Assembly: GCA_003956705.1 (NCBI GenBank)
Contig: QZCP01000229.1
Coordinates: forward strand, 3,191 to 67,190
Direction of reading: 5' to 3'
DNA length: 64,000 nt
Source of the DNA: Brevipalpus yothersi
Lineage: Eukaryota; Arthropoda; Arachnida; Trombidiformes; Tenuipalpidae
Made by a program: the position numbers and the translations under genes. Below the pieces are notes generated by a model, which saw nothing but the letters and a program-made list of their open reading frames with translations, searched no databases and was not told the origin of the DNA. Numbering within the stretch: the first letter of the stretch is position 1; every line of letters starts with the position of its first letter. This document shows positions 38,124-51,504 of this stretch, one piece after another.

Positions 38124-39269
38124 AGGGAGTCTTTGTACTGGCTCTTTTCCTTGAACCGGAAGTAAAAAAAAGGAATCAATTCAATCAATCAATCTAGTCT
38201 TTCGTCCAAGTGTGTGGACAGGAAAAAGTAGTCAACTTGTGAACGATCTAAACACGAATAGGTCTATGATGATGAGGCAATGGGCTTGCAATGTTCTTAA
38301 ACGGGCTAAGAGAATAGGAAAAGTGAGTTGAGGGACTCATGAGACTGACGGAAAAGAATGGACAATTCCCAGTATGGCATTGTGAGCCTCTTTAATATAC
38401 ACCTTGGTCATTGTTCAAACAAGTGAACGGTAATATAAATTTCCAGGTTAACTAAACAGTGGAAGGAAAAGAAGAAAGTTTGTGAATGAATTGGCAATGA
38501 TCAGCTCAAAATCAGATCTTAAATCGGAAAATAATTTCCATGATGACTGATTCCTTTTGATAGAAATGAGAATTAAGCCAATTGGAGAGAGGATAACTCT
38601 CCACATCATTCAACTGTATAATCATTCCAAAGATTCATCAAAATCCTTATGGTCTCTGATTACTATGTCAGCCTCTTCAATAAATAATATCTGAAGATGA
38701 GGTACTAACAAGAGAGTCCTTCGGAAAATCATATCCATGGACTCACTGGCACACAGGTGATAATGCTGAGAATTTCTTCGAAGATTATTTTCAGAGGTAA
38801 TTTCAATCATACATTTTCCCTGAGATTCTACCGAGCTAAAGGAGCTGCAAAATTAGCTTATCAAAAATTGTTAATCACTATCGCAATCAACAGCAATCTT
38901 TTATTTAAGTATGTTTAACTTGATGAAAGATTTGCATGTGTTTTTATGAATAAAATTATCATTTTGACGATCTAAGATAGCCATTAGCATGAGGGTTATC
39001 CATTAAAACAGAGATAGCCTAGGAATTTGCGAAGAAAAAGAGCAAATCCATTGGAATAACTGTGCATGAAGGAAGCACTGCAATGAAGGAAAAAAATCCT
39101 GATAATCATGTAAAAAATGGCGATAATTTTCGACCGATGAATGATGGGACACACTAACAAATCTTAATATGCCAGGAGAGAGAGAGAGAGAGAGAGATGA
39201 AACCTGTAATTGGTGGCAAAGTGAAACCACAATTTACATCTAAAGTGGCAAATTATCATTCTGGTAAAT

Positions 39270-39271
<2 letters not shown>

Positions 39272-39345
<74 letters not shown>

Positions 39346-39346
39346 N

Positions 39347-39380
<34 letters not shown>
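39272..39380. repeat. (CT)n-N-(GA)n inverted microsatellite
   Basis: CT for 74 bases, a single N at 39346, then GA for 34 bases. Either a genuine perfect hairpin or an assembly junction where two arrays were merged. Confidence 0.95.
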
Positions 39381-39384
<4 letters not shown>

Positions 39385-39986
39385 CAAGAGGAGAATTCCA
39401 AAAGAGAATCGGTTACCTCAAGTGATTGGAATGTGAAACAAACTTTCTCACTTAATCAAAATTGAGCAGCATCTCTTGATTCACTGAGCATACCATGAAA
39501 CATGCACTAAAACTGTCATGAGGTCTTTTTCTTCTTCTTTTTATCATCATTTTTATCGTCCGCTATCTTCATCTTCATCTTTTTTTACTTTTTTTTCAAA
39601 CTTCTCTTCTTCATCCTCATCATCTTGGACCATCTTCATCTTCATTTTCTCCGATCGGTGAGCTGCTAACATACAGTCAAGCGAAAAAGCGATAATTTTT
39701 CTTCTTTCAGGGTGCTCATCATCTGTTCTCTCTTGTTTCACCATAATGATGATTCTCCAGCATCTTTTCATCTTCTGAAAGAGAGAAAGACACAAAAATT
39801 TTACCATATCATTCTTCAATCGGGCAAAAGAGTGATTCCGAAGAAAATAAAAAAGAATCACTTGACACAAGTAACACTAAATACACTAAATACACACAAA
39901 CAGACAGATCCACACATTCAATCAGTGTAGCGAATCAAAGTGTAGGACCTTCTTCAAAAAGTGGCCGCTCTGATCGGCATCGCCCG

Positions 39987-39995
39987 TTTCCCACG
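39987..39995 (-). promoter_or_regulatory. Su(H)/CSL-type motif CGTGGGAAA
   Basis: Perfect match to YGTGRGAAM on the minus strand, about 6 kb upstream of the Hey start. Confidence 0.45.
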
Positions 39996-40131
39996 GACCA
40001 ACGGACATGGCCGGTGAGAACCTTTTCCCTCGATCTTTCCCTCTCTCAATGAGCAGACTTTCAGCTCCGATTCAAAAAGCCTCAGGCTTCTCATCCATTC
40101 TCTCACTATTGCTCCGTTCTTCATCATCCCA

Positions 40132-40168
<37 letters not shown>

Positions 40169-40444
40169 CCTCTCTTTTCATCCCGCATCCGCATATTTAG
40201 AGCGCGTGTTTAAACGTGAGATATTGGAAATGCTTGTTTATGTGTGCCACAGAGCATCCACTCGCTCTACTGATAGATGAAGGAGGCTGTGGTATCTGTG
40301 GGAGTAATAGTAGTGAAAAGGGGGGGAATGAGGATGATGATGATGGTGATGAGAAAGTGAGGTGGAAGAATGAACGATTAAAGGATACTTTCTCACCCTG
40401 ACAATCGATACCAGTGGAAAGTTCTCTTGTTGCCAAATTAATTT

Positions 40445-40453
40445 CGTGGGAAA
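40445..40453 (+). promoter_or_regulatory. Su(H)/CSL-type motif CGTGGGAAA
   Basis: Perfect match to YGTGRGAAM, about 450 bases from the motif at 39987 and in opposite orientation. Confidence 0.45.
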
Positions 40454-40956
40454 CTGATTTAGCCAAGTTCTCTAGCAACTTTTCCATTTAACACTCATAC
40501 ATGAGATGTAACAGTCTCTCTTGCTCAGATCTACATCCAAGTGCATGTATCTCTTGGATCTTAAAGATTTTGTATTCTCTTGTTTCTCTTCTCTTTTCTT
40601 CTCCTCTCTACTTCCAAATTCTTCTCTCACTCTGTTACAATAACTCTGAAGTATAAATACCTCACTTCACTCAGCCTATTTCTTACACCATCTTTTCCTC
40701 TCCACATGTCTATGGAAGACTGGTGAAAGAGGCGGAAGAAGCAGTTGTATACCTCGATTATCTCACCATTTGTATTGAGAAAGTGTGGCTGAGTGTATAT
40801 GTATATATACATGAGCCATACTGGCACGACCTCAGGCCAAACCTGCATTCATGGCAGACTTCCATACACGAGCCAGCCGTATGTATGTGTGTGCCAAGTG
40901 ATTTTTTTGACTGAGGCCAAAACGAAGCCTTGCACCTCCGCTCTTTGCGCCTATGG

Positions 40957-40965
40957 TTTCCCACA
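40957..40965 (-). promoter_or_regulatory. Su(H)/CSL-type motif TGTGGGAAA
   Basis: Perfect match to YGTGRGAAM on the minus strand; the third such motif within 1 kb. Confidence 0.42.
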
Positions 40966-41799
40966 CCGATATTATACTGATTGTAGCGCGTGCTGAAACG
41001 GATGCATGAAGTTAGTCGGATACAATGTGTGTACAGCTCGTGCACCTTGTGCAGCTATGGATTGTGGTACCGGTCAGGGATGGAAAAAATTTTCGCGTGC
41101 CAATGGATACGTGCTAAGTGATGACCTCTCACACTTCTATGGGAATTTGTGTCCAGATGAGAGAGGAGGTCAGATGGCTAATTTGTAGTGGGAATCCAGA
41201 TTAATGACTTACAAAAAGTTGTTCAAATTTTTTTTGCTTTCCCGATTTTAATCTTGCATTTTCGTGAGAAAAATCTGAATTACTTACATGACTTGTGTGA
41301 GTGCAATGAATGCACAGTAGTAAGAAAGTAGTTTAAGATTTGACAAGTCAGATTATCCGTGTGTGGCTTCCTGGTAGAATTTTGTTCATTCGTAGTACAG
41401 TCGAAAAGTTTTCGATATTGATTGAGGTTTATTTTTGAGAGAGTGAAATAAAAAGATAAGCAAAAATCAGTATCACTCAGAAAAAGGTATTGATCTGATT
41501 AAAATAAATTGCTACATTGCTCACAGCAGACACAAGTTCCATTCGTTTTAGTACTTTTTTTGCTGGGCAATCAAATGAATGATCATCTCTCTCTCTCTTC
41601 CAATATCTTGAAATCGCTTAGAGTAAAATTTTCAAACTATATTCTCTTTTTAATTCGAATAAAATATCAACAAACCTATCTGAATCTTATTTCACATCAA
41701 ATCAGTTGATTGAACTGAAAGTCTCTTTTGGGCTCATCGAGTAATTATGATTAATTCATTTTATTTCACTGATAAGGATGAACTTTTTTATCCAGATTG

Positions 41800-41803
<4 letters not shown>

Positions 41804-41854
<51 letters not shown>

Positions 41855-41865
41855 TCTCTCTCTCT
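41804..41865. repeat. (GA)n(CT)n inverted microsatellite
   Basis: GA from 41804 to 41852 joined directly to CT (41853-41865), giving a self-complementary junction. Confidence 0.95.
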
Positions 41866-42876
41866 GTTGGAAATAATCTGTCAAAATTTGGTTTAAGTAA
41901 CATTTTTCAGGATATCTCTCCCCCACAATACTAATCGGAAGGGTTAAGCCTGAAAGTTTTCCAATTTTTCTCTCTCGTAAAATTTTCAAGATTTTCTTTT
42001 TATCGCTCATATTTGAGTAATCAAAGGGAATGAAAATGAAAAAGAAGAAAAAAAGTTTCAACTCAGATGAGATTGCTATCTTCTGTTTCCTCTTAGGACA
42101 AGCACCTAAATAGCTTCACTGAATTTTTGAGAGACCAGAACGAGGAAGAAATCCAATCAATGATAAGATCAAAATTACTGTTAATCTTGCGTGTATACAC
42201 CTTCTATGCGTGATGATCAACTTTTTGATTCTCATTTCACCTTAATCAGCTTCTTCTTTACTTTTGTTTTATCCCAACTTAATTACTTCAACAACACTCT
42301 CCTCAATACACATTATTCAAGGGTGTCAATAGTGGCTGAATACCTGTATCTTAACAGTTTGTAGACAGAGAATTAAAATCTTGATTGGTTAACGTTTGGC
42401 CATAAATTATATTGGACAAAAATTACTACCCACAAGATATTGCTAAAACATGCATCTAGTCTTGCTAATGATTTGGTTCAAGAATCTATTGGAAAAGAAA
42501 GCTTGGTGAAACTTCTGAACTTATCGAGATGATTGAACAATATGGGCATATCAGCATATCATATTAATACTTTTTCAAGGTACTTTCTAATGGATGTAAG
42601 TTCCTGAGCCTAGAATTCAAAAGTCTCTGCTAGAATTTTCACAGTACAGAGCATTATATTATCGATAGCTTGTGAATAAAAAGAAAAGTATTTGAATGAA
42701 AAGATGATATCATTAGAAGAAGAGGAGATAAGAAAAAGTTGTCAAGAGTGAGAATGAGAAAATCAAGATAAGTTCTATTGATGATTTATCCTCATCTTCT
42801 GGATGGCCACCCTTGGGTGAGAAAGCGGCTCTCTTTCTTCATCAATCCAATCGACCTGAAACAAGACTTGTTTGTT

Positions 42877-42880
<4 letters not shown>

Positions 42881-42938
<58 letters not shown>

Positions 42939-43010
42939 ATTGCAAGTAAATTGCTACTTCATCAGCAAAACTGATACAACTCAGCATCATCTCTCTCTCT
43001 CTCTCTCTCT
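42881..43010. repeat. (GA)n ... (CT)n pair
   Basis: GA run 42881-42936 and CT run 42991-43010 separated by about 55 bases. Confidence 0.93.
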
Positions 43011-44801
43011 TGCTGACTGAGGTCATTATCACACGCTAAAAACACACACGAAATGAAGGTGGCTTAATGGTGAAGAAAAATGCCAATCTATAGTCTCACC
43101 ACATATTCTTGGTGACAGTTTAACCTATCATAATAAATGTGTTGACTTATGCTGATGTTACATTGGAATCTGCTAGAGAGGAATCAAAATTTGGTCCAAA
43201 CGGAGAGGAGTAATTTCGTGCCCTCATACAATGAGCCTTATGTTGGATGTTTTTGAGGACTGACAGTGAAGGGAGAAAAAAGAAAGTTCTACCAGCCCTC
43301 ACAATCAATAGTAACTTGGGATGAGTTTGAAAATCGAAAAATATCTTGACCATTTATCGCTGACCAATTGTAAGGGATCCGTAAGCGTAGGACTTTGATC
43401 TGTAGTCCACCATGACCTGATTGTTACTGTTTTGTATAAGTAAGCCATTCGAATCTTTTGTTAAGCTATGGAGAGAATGATTATGTAACAGTGTTTTCTC
43501 GGGAACTTGCAATTCACTCCACTATCTTTCCATGCAATCTCTTTAACTCTTCTCTTCAATTGGAACAACAGAACATGAGAAGATGGAGGGAAAGAGTTTT
43601 TTTTCGGTTGGTCAAAAAAGAAGTCGGTCAAAAACATGGTTCCCTGTGTCTTGCCTCTCATTTCTCCATCTGATTTATGACCACTCTCAAAACCCATGGA
43701 CATGTATCCAAGAATCGATCCCTTTTTTTTACATCATGCCTTATGCATGTCACACGTGCGATGGCAAGTTTCAAATCGACTTGTTTTCAATCTATGATCG
43801 AAAGCTTTTTGGGTCAAATAGCTTGAATTTCCATAGCAAATAGAGTTGGAGAGAGAGAAAAGTTCTAGTACAGAGTAGAATTTTTTGTTCAAAAGTGTAG
43901 AGAGACGAAAAACAGAGTGTTCAAGATGCATATGAGACACACTTTTACGCTCGAATTGTAAGATTTTCGGCTACTTTAGGACCTCTTTTTCTTCTTTCAC
44001 TTGAAGATGAGAACATGTCCAAGGCAAGCAAAACACAGACACTGTTGACTGCTAATGGCAAGACTAATGGCAATAGCAATCAATTTGAGAACATGTGAAA
44101 AAGGAACCCTCAAAACTAATAGTCAACATGCGTGATCACTTGTTTTTCCCGGCAAGTTTCAAAGTTTTCTATGCACATTTTGCTCGCCCAACTCTTGTAT
44201 TCTAGGGAGAATTGGCAAACTCATGGGCACAATATATCCTGATCGAACCAATTCTCGTGGTAAGAAATGATTTTCTTGTGTGAGTGTGTGAGAAAGTTGT
44301 GCCGAATTCTTGTGAAAAATATGGACTAAAATCTAATTATCTATTCTGAACAAGCAAAAGGAAAAGAGTGTCCCAAGTGAGCTGGAGGATGAATAAATGA
44401 GTTACATCCATAGCTTTCCATGTTTCTCTCTCCCACTCTCTCTCTCTCTCGCTCTTTCCACCCAAAATTGGATCCCATCGAAAAGAAAGTGCAAAGACAC
44501 GAATATGTATTGACTGAATTGTAGACAATAAAATAAGCAATCATTTTATCTCTATGAGAAAGTTTGCCAAGAGAGAGAGAGAGACGAAATTGAAGCCCTT
44601 CATCTAAGAGTGATATACTTTTGCTCATTTAAAGCACGCGCCGAGAACGCGAGCCAAACTGCTATCCCACGCTCGTCGCCTGGCCCTAGCGAAAGTCGAG
44701 AGAAAAATGTTCAGGCCACTCGCTTGATCGACTGCTGCTTGGAACCATCCCGATAGTGGAAAACAGTCTCTCTCTCTCCTCTCTCTTTTTGCTTGCCAAG
44801 A

Positions 44802-44838
<37 letters not shown>

Positions 44839-44998
44839 CCAGAACGATGTCCCATTCTCTCATCATCATTTTTGTGGGAGGCGGGATTTTCTCACCAAGC
44901 TTGTGGATCTCTCTCACCGTCTCCCCCTCATCCACCCCCTCTCTCTCTCTCTCTCTCTCTCTGTTTGTATTGAACTCTCTCTCTCTCCACATGCTGAG

Positions 44999-45007
44999 CG
45001 TGGGAAA
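44999..45007 (+). promoter_or_regulatory. Su(H)/CSL-type motif CGTGGGAAA, promoter-proximal to Hey
   Basis: Perfect match to YGTGRGAAM, 968 bases upstream of the Hey start codon and in the same orientation. Hey genes are direct Notch targets in flies and vertebrates, which makes this the most credible of the four sites. Confidence 0.55.
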
Positions 45008-45974
45008 CTGAGGCTGGCCTTAGACCAAAGGCCCAGCCTTCCGATGGGGAACACAAGTGTACCCGAAGCCTACCGAGTACCCCTCTCCATGGCCTGGGGG
45101 TGGTGGGGAAAAGCATCACCCTACAAATTCGACCGGGCCACTTGATCTCCCCTTTGTCCCCCTTTGTCCCCCCTCTCCCCCACTCTTAGCCTGGCAAGCT
45201 TATGGTGAGGCCAACAGGCAATGGCAATGGGCAACCCAAGATGTAATAGATGCTGCATGCTTACTGGACGCGTGTTACACGTTCTGATCGGCACATGACT
45301 CCACCTTACGCCGATCTGGATGAGAGAGCATCTTTCTCTCTCTCTTTCTCTCTCTCTTGGCCCAAAACACGATCGCATCTTGCGAGATACTCTCAGTTTG
45401 ATCTGAAACGATTTGAGTGTAAATCAGTCTTTCTCTCTCTCTTTTGCTTAGCCCGTTCGCATATTTTCTCTCTCTCTTTAGCTCATTTCCTCCTGAGGTC
45501 TCGTGTCAGCCGGCCGTCCAGCCTTGTGTCGACCATCGTTCCACTCACACGTCCTCACATACATACATATATACATATATATACATACATACATTGGTGA
45601 CAGAGTCTTTCTAACTATTGCCACCTCTTCTTCCATCACCGCCATCACCACCTCCTCCTCCTCCTTCTTTGCTTCTTCTACCGACATCATCACCACCGTC
45701 GCCGCCACACTGCAACGTTCGTCTCTCTTCTTTGGACATCCTGCAAATAAGTGTGTGTGTGTATATGCTGGTGGAATTGAAGAAGAGGAAAAGATAAATT
45801 TCTTCAACCCAATTTTGAATTATCTCGTGTGTGTGTCCAAACGTATCGCCAAACGCGTGTCCACTTGCTTACCCTGTGTCTGTGTATGTGTGTGTTTAAG
45901 TGTGTGTATATGTATATGTATACACATCTCCACTATTGTCCAACGTAAAGTGCGTCCGATTGTAACGGACGTCC

Positions 45975-48856
45975 ATGTACCTGTACCAAAGTGCTACTCA
46001 TCCTGCCGGACTTTTGCCTCCTCCGCCACCTCCACCTCTTGTCCATCATCACCACCATCATCATCCACTAGATTCTACCCTTTATCCACCAACATATCCA
46101 ATGAAACGAAGTATTGCCGAAGTTGATCAGTCCTCATCTGACTGTGATGATGTATACAATATGGATGGAAAAAGGTAAGCTTCAACGGATTCTTATTCCT
46201 TAAATTTTCTTATTGTACGCACACAAACACCTAGACAGCACTGCATGTACAACCATCATGCAACTTTTGCAAACATTTGATCACAATCACAATTAAGGAT
46301 CAAAGATAGGAGAAAAAGAGCGAAAGATAACTTTGCATAAGTCAAGAAAAATTTGCAAAACTTACTTCCGATCGACTGTGTACCATAGCGCGTGTCATCT
46401 CAGCATGCACGTTTTCGGGCAGCATCATGTGTCCTATGGTGAATGAACATTCTCATCGGTAAAATATTCTTCTTATGACCTATGACACTATTCCCATTCT
46501 TTTAACAATTTAGTCCTCCATCCAGCTTCATCTTTCCACTTTTTCAACAAGTGATGCTGGATGAGAGATGAGTTTGCTCATGGCCACTCGAACGGACAAG
46601 CTTTGGTAAATACGTCCATTGCATTACATAATATGTATGTGTATACATATTCTGTATTCATTCTATCCTTCCGATGTGTACATCTTCTTCCGTATCTGTA
46701 GCGTGTCTTGACGACAGTTTGGCCACGAGTTTGATCATAGGTCCAGTCATCATACCATTCTGGAATACACGCGACTTATATTCCTAGTAACTTGTAGTGG
46801 GTGGTGTGTCGGTGGACATTCTTGCCGAAATCTCTTCTTCAGAAGATGCCCCCATACACACAGACACACTTCCGTCCACCCATTTAGCTCATCTTTTGAT
46901 TATTTTGATCAAATCATTAATTTTACTCGATAAAAAATCTGTTTGGTCATCCCACATAATCATCACAATCAATTGCATTCTTCTCCATGGGAGAAAGAAT
47001 TCAAACTACATTTTCAATGTGGAGACCTGATTTGCAACCCCCTAATTCACCTTATATTAGCACATTTTCGCCTTCTTCTACCGCAATGTAATTGTGTCCA
47101 CAACTTTTTTGTGTGTGTGTCTATATGCTCGTGTGTGTACATCAGAATTGTGTTGCTACATTTTTACCATACTCATGCATCAGTGCAACAATGCTGAATT
47201 CCAATGCTTTTACCAATTGTTATCAATTGATCAATGTTTAATGAATTTTATCCTTTCTTCTCCTTTTATCCATCATCAGCTCATCATCAATGCCGTCCAG
47301 CCAATCTGATACAGGTTTCCACATGATGAGTCGAAAAAAGCGACGAGGGGTGAGTAATTGATGTGGACTGATCAATTAATTTCTTTTTCATACATATTTG
47401 ACTATCATGGAAAATCTTTAATGAATTATAGTCTAGTATCATTTCGGTAGAAAAGTTGAGCATGAATATTCGAGCTTCTAGTGAAGTTGGACTTTCTTTA
47501 GCTTCAAAGTACAGTGTACAGTGTAGCTTTGTTTTATAGATAGATTCGAGCCAAGCTTAAGAGCTGAGATGAATCATTATTTCAAGAGGAATATGAAACA
47601 TTATTATCAAATGTTCCACATGAAAACAGAGTTCTCTGCTTCGATATTGATTGTTAATGAGATGCTAGATATTTCTGTAGATATTCGGTTCATTGGCTAT
47701 GTATTTTCCAGCGATACACAAAAGGAATCAATATTGCATTTTCCCGAAGAAATACATCTTCTGCGTATAATGCGATAACCAAATTCTGATTGATATCTTA
47801 AATTTGTAATTTTCTAAAGCCACATGATTCGCAATGTTACTAATTTTTTTCCTCTCTCTCTCTCTTTTCTATTCATTTTAACCCAAAATAAGATGATCGA
47901 AAAAAAGCGGAGAGATCGTATCAACAATTCGCTGAATGAACTGCGAAAATTGGTTCCTGCTGCTTTCGAAAAGCAAGGATCAGCCAAACTTGAAAAGGCC
48001 GAAATACTTCAAATGACCGTTGAACATCTTCGAACATTACACCATAAAGGTAAACACCTTTTGCTGACCTTTTTTCTCTCTTTCTCACCACTCTTTGCCC
48101 AATGTCCATCACTCGAATGGTCATTCTTTTCTTTGTATTCTCTCTCTGCTGTATTTACGCTCAACAACAAAGTGGTGGCCATCTCTCTATGAGTGTTTGT
48201 ATCCATGTGACAGTAGTCTACTGGAAAGAATTCTCTTTCTCCTTCTACACTAACCAAACACATACTTATTTTGCATGAGAAGAATGAGCTCCAAAATTTG
48301 CTTAAATACTCATGGACACCTGAATCTAATTTGAATATACACCTTCCAGACCGTGTCCAGTGGAGCAGAGACAGGAGAAATACAAATCTTCACATATGAG
48401 TGTGTGTGTGTGTGTGTGTGAGTGTGAATATCTCATTTGACTGATTCTGAGTTTTGTGAGCGATCTGATTTCATTTTGCCGTGTCCAAGTGAGTCCTCCT
48501 GGGTTTAGTTTATCAAGATGGTAGCTGATTTTTAACTTTGATTACTAGTCTCTTTTGGTCTCTGAAGCTTCGATGGACCATTGCTATACCTTTTCCTCAT
48601 CATTTTTCACTAGCAGCAACCATTTCGGTAGCAAATTGTCATCAAAAAGAAAGAGAAAGAGAGACTGCGATATGTGTACACACATATATATTTATAAATA
48701 GCTACTTTTGAAAACACAATTTTGATGACTCGATAATCACTTTTTAACCACCACTTGTTGCTTCCATTAGCAACAATTTGACATCTTGAGGCAACATTCA
48801 AAAAAATAGTGGAAAATAGTGCTCACACACACAGATAAATTAGATGGATAGAGAGA

Positions 48857-48921
<65 letters not shown>

Positions 48922-51450
48922 GATTTGAAAATGAAGAGTGAAGAGAGTGAAGTTAGTCCTCGAGAAACTGAATATCTTACAGTTTTTGAGTGTCTATTGA
49001 AGTATTTCCTCACTTTACAATTGGTTTTTTGGCAGCTTTAGTAGCTTTCTTTTTGCATTCTAAGCAAGAATTCCAAAATCTTCTCTACTTTTTACACATT
49101 CTTTGCTGATGCTTGGCGGACGCTTTTTTATGGCCACAAAAATTGTATCGTTTTCAGTAATGATCAACATCATTCATCTTCAGCCAGCAAAATTACACAA
49201 TCAACTTACAGTCTCACAACATACATACCGAACTTTCACTGTATATTTTTTCACCTTTCCAGAGTATAAGCTTGAGTGATAATCGATGTTGAAGAATGAT
49301 TTGTCTGGCTGAATTTTTCGTATAAAGAATTGTAGACTTGAAATAGAGGAATATGGAATATGCTTTGCAAGAATTATTGTTGAAAATCAAGCTGTATAGG
49401 TACGAATCTTCTCGGTGGTTTTCAGGGAAAAAGATAGCTAAATCAATAAGGTTTGCTGCTAAACTTTTCACTTGGAAAATTTGTCTGTCCATAAATTAGG
49501 GTCAAATTTTTGTGCTAAACTTTCAGTCAATGAAATTTGGACTCCCCAAATTCTTCAATCATATTTGTGTACGATCAATTTTACCGTTTTGGATCCCCTG
49601 AATAAGGTCCACTTTTGAGAACTCTCCCTTTTTGTGAGAGTGCAAAAAGTCCAGATCTAGCAGGAATACCTTTCGCCTGCCCAGCTCGGCCTCCTCTATT
49701 TTCATTTCTTTCTCCCTTCTTATTTCTCTTTCTTCTTCACTCAATATACATACCTCACACATAACATTACATAAAGTTCTCTCGCTCAACAGATCGCCAA
49801 TAAGAGGCCAATATGTGGCCAAGAAAATAACGGCCCAAGAGAAGCTCAAGCTAGTTCAATATATGTGTGTGTGTGAAAGAGAGAGAAGTAAAGTTTGAGT
49901 CCGATTTCAGGCCAAAGTGTGATGGGGAAGCCTGGATAGAAACATGATGACTTATGTGAATGCAGGGGTAGCTTGGTGTTCACAAAAGTTATGTCAAATT
50001 TTTCGACTCACTTTCTCCTGCTGCCTTATGTGTGTGTGTGTATGTGTCGGTATTTTAGCTCATTGACCCGGTCCCTGGGACAAGCAGGTCAAAGGTGAAC
50101 GAGGAAGAATGAACACTGAGACTGGGTAAGAGGGCCAAAGATGAAGAGTGAAAGAGAGAGAGGAGAAGGGAGCCGAAAATTTTGCTAGACTTTCGAGTTG
50201 GGCCAAGAGCAAGAATCGCATGATTGAAAAGAGAGTAAGATCGGAGAAAGATATAGACTTTGGCTAAAAAATGAACAGATTTGAAGAAGGAGGGAAAGAA
50301 AGACGAGAACGAAGAGGAGAGAGACTATGAAATTTTTTCGAGGTCCTTTTTCTTTAGAGACGCTTCAGCGTCGGTGGTGGTGGGACATGTTAAAGAGACC
50401 CTGGCTAGTCCTAATCTATCAGGCACAAAGAGTAGAAGCTCAAAAAATACTGAAGAGAGAGGGAAATTTTTGAAAAGAGTTTCTTTTCCCAGTCAATTCG
50501 CTTAAAGCCGAAGCTTACCAGAGGCTTGTGAAAGTATCTGAAAGAGAAAAGAGAGAGTGTTTTCTTCGAATTTTCTATCTATTTTTTCTACTTTCGTTTA
50601 GCTTCTTACTTTTTGAATTGAAATATAGTCAATTCAAGTGGTCCAGTGGAGTATTATGAGCATATTGCAATAGAGTGTAAATCAAAATCCGATTTGAGGT
50701 CGATTTTCGACTGATTGGCACCTTCGAGTTACAACTTCTTTCTATCGCTGGATAAGTTATTCGATTATCAAGTTAGACTCATACTGTAAGCTTAAGTAGC
50801 TTTTACCTGATATGGAGAGACTTTAATGGGGTCCTTTCAAAAATTTTGAACATTTTTTGTGCTGTTCATTTACATTACTGTGCCGACTGATGAATCTCAC
50901 CTCATATCTCACGTTATAGCTACAATGATCGCATGGAAGATATTTGTATCGATGAAATTGCCATCATTTGCTAGATGATTTCTCTCTTGAAGCCTTTTCA
51001 CACATCAAAAAGCTCATTTTCTAGCTTACTAGCATGTTCCCACGACTAGAGAATGTTAGATCAATTTCTTATACACCATGAGATATACCGTGAAAATAGA
51101 TATGCTTGAATACGAGCTGCAAATGTTAATCATGCGAATAATTAAACGTTTGCAATATGATTTGCAAAATTATTGCAAACTAATCATCCATGATACTTCC
51201 TGGGATCTCCTCTGATTTCCATTGCGATTTGAATTTCATCCTCTTTCTTTCCATAAATTATTCTCTAATTGTGATTTATCATCCAGACACATGATTCTCA
51301 ACTTCGTATCTGAGCATAAGTTATCTATCCTCAAATGAAAACAGTTCCAATAGAATGTAAAAAATTTTACAGTTCTTTTTCTCAGCATCTTCATCCATCA
51401 CTAGCATTCATGCATACTCTCCACATGATACATGGGAATTACGTCATTTG

Positions 51451-51504
<54 letters not shown>

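Larger units (their letters stand above)
38124..45974. other. long non-coding stretch upstream of Hey
   Basis: About 7.8 kb without a recognised gene. It has microsatellites, four perfect Su(H)-type motifs (39987, 40445, 40957, 44999) and a relatively GC-richer part from about 44.6 to 45.7 kb next to the Hey start. Two weak exon-like frames (38622-38810 and 40397-40487, minus) are treated in the findings. Confidence 0.5.

Noticed and set aside
39553..39774. Lys/Asp/Glu-rich minus-strand frame
   Set aside because: Composition arises from GAT/GAA/AAG simple sequence. The other frame at the same acceptor fits the proposed donor better.
45503..46126. Long plus-strand frame through the Hey 5' region in another phase
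   Set aside because: Consists of Thr/Ser/Cys and TG-repeat translation; the overlapping Hey exon in another frame explains the locus.
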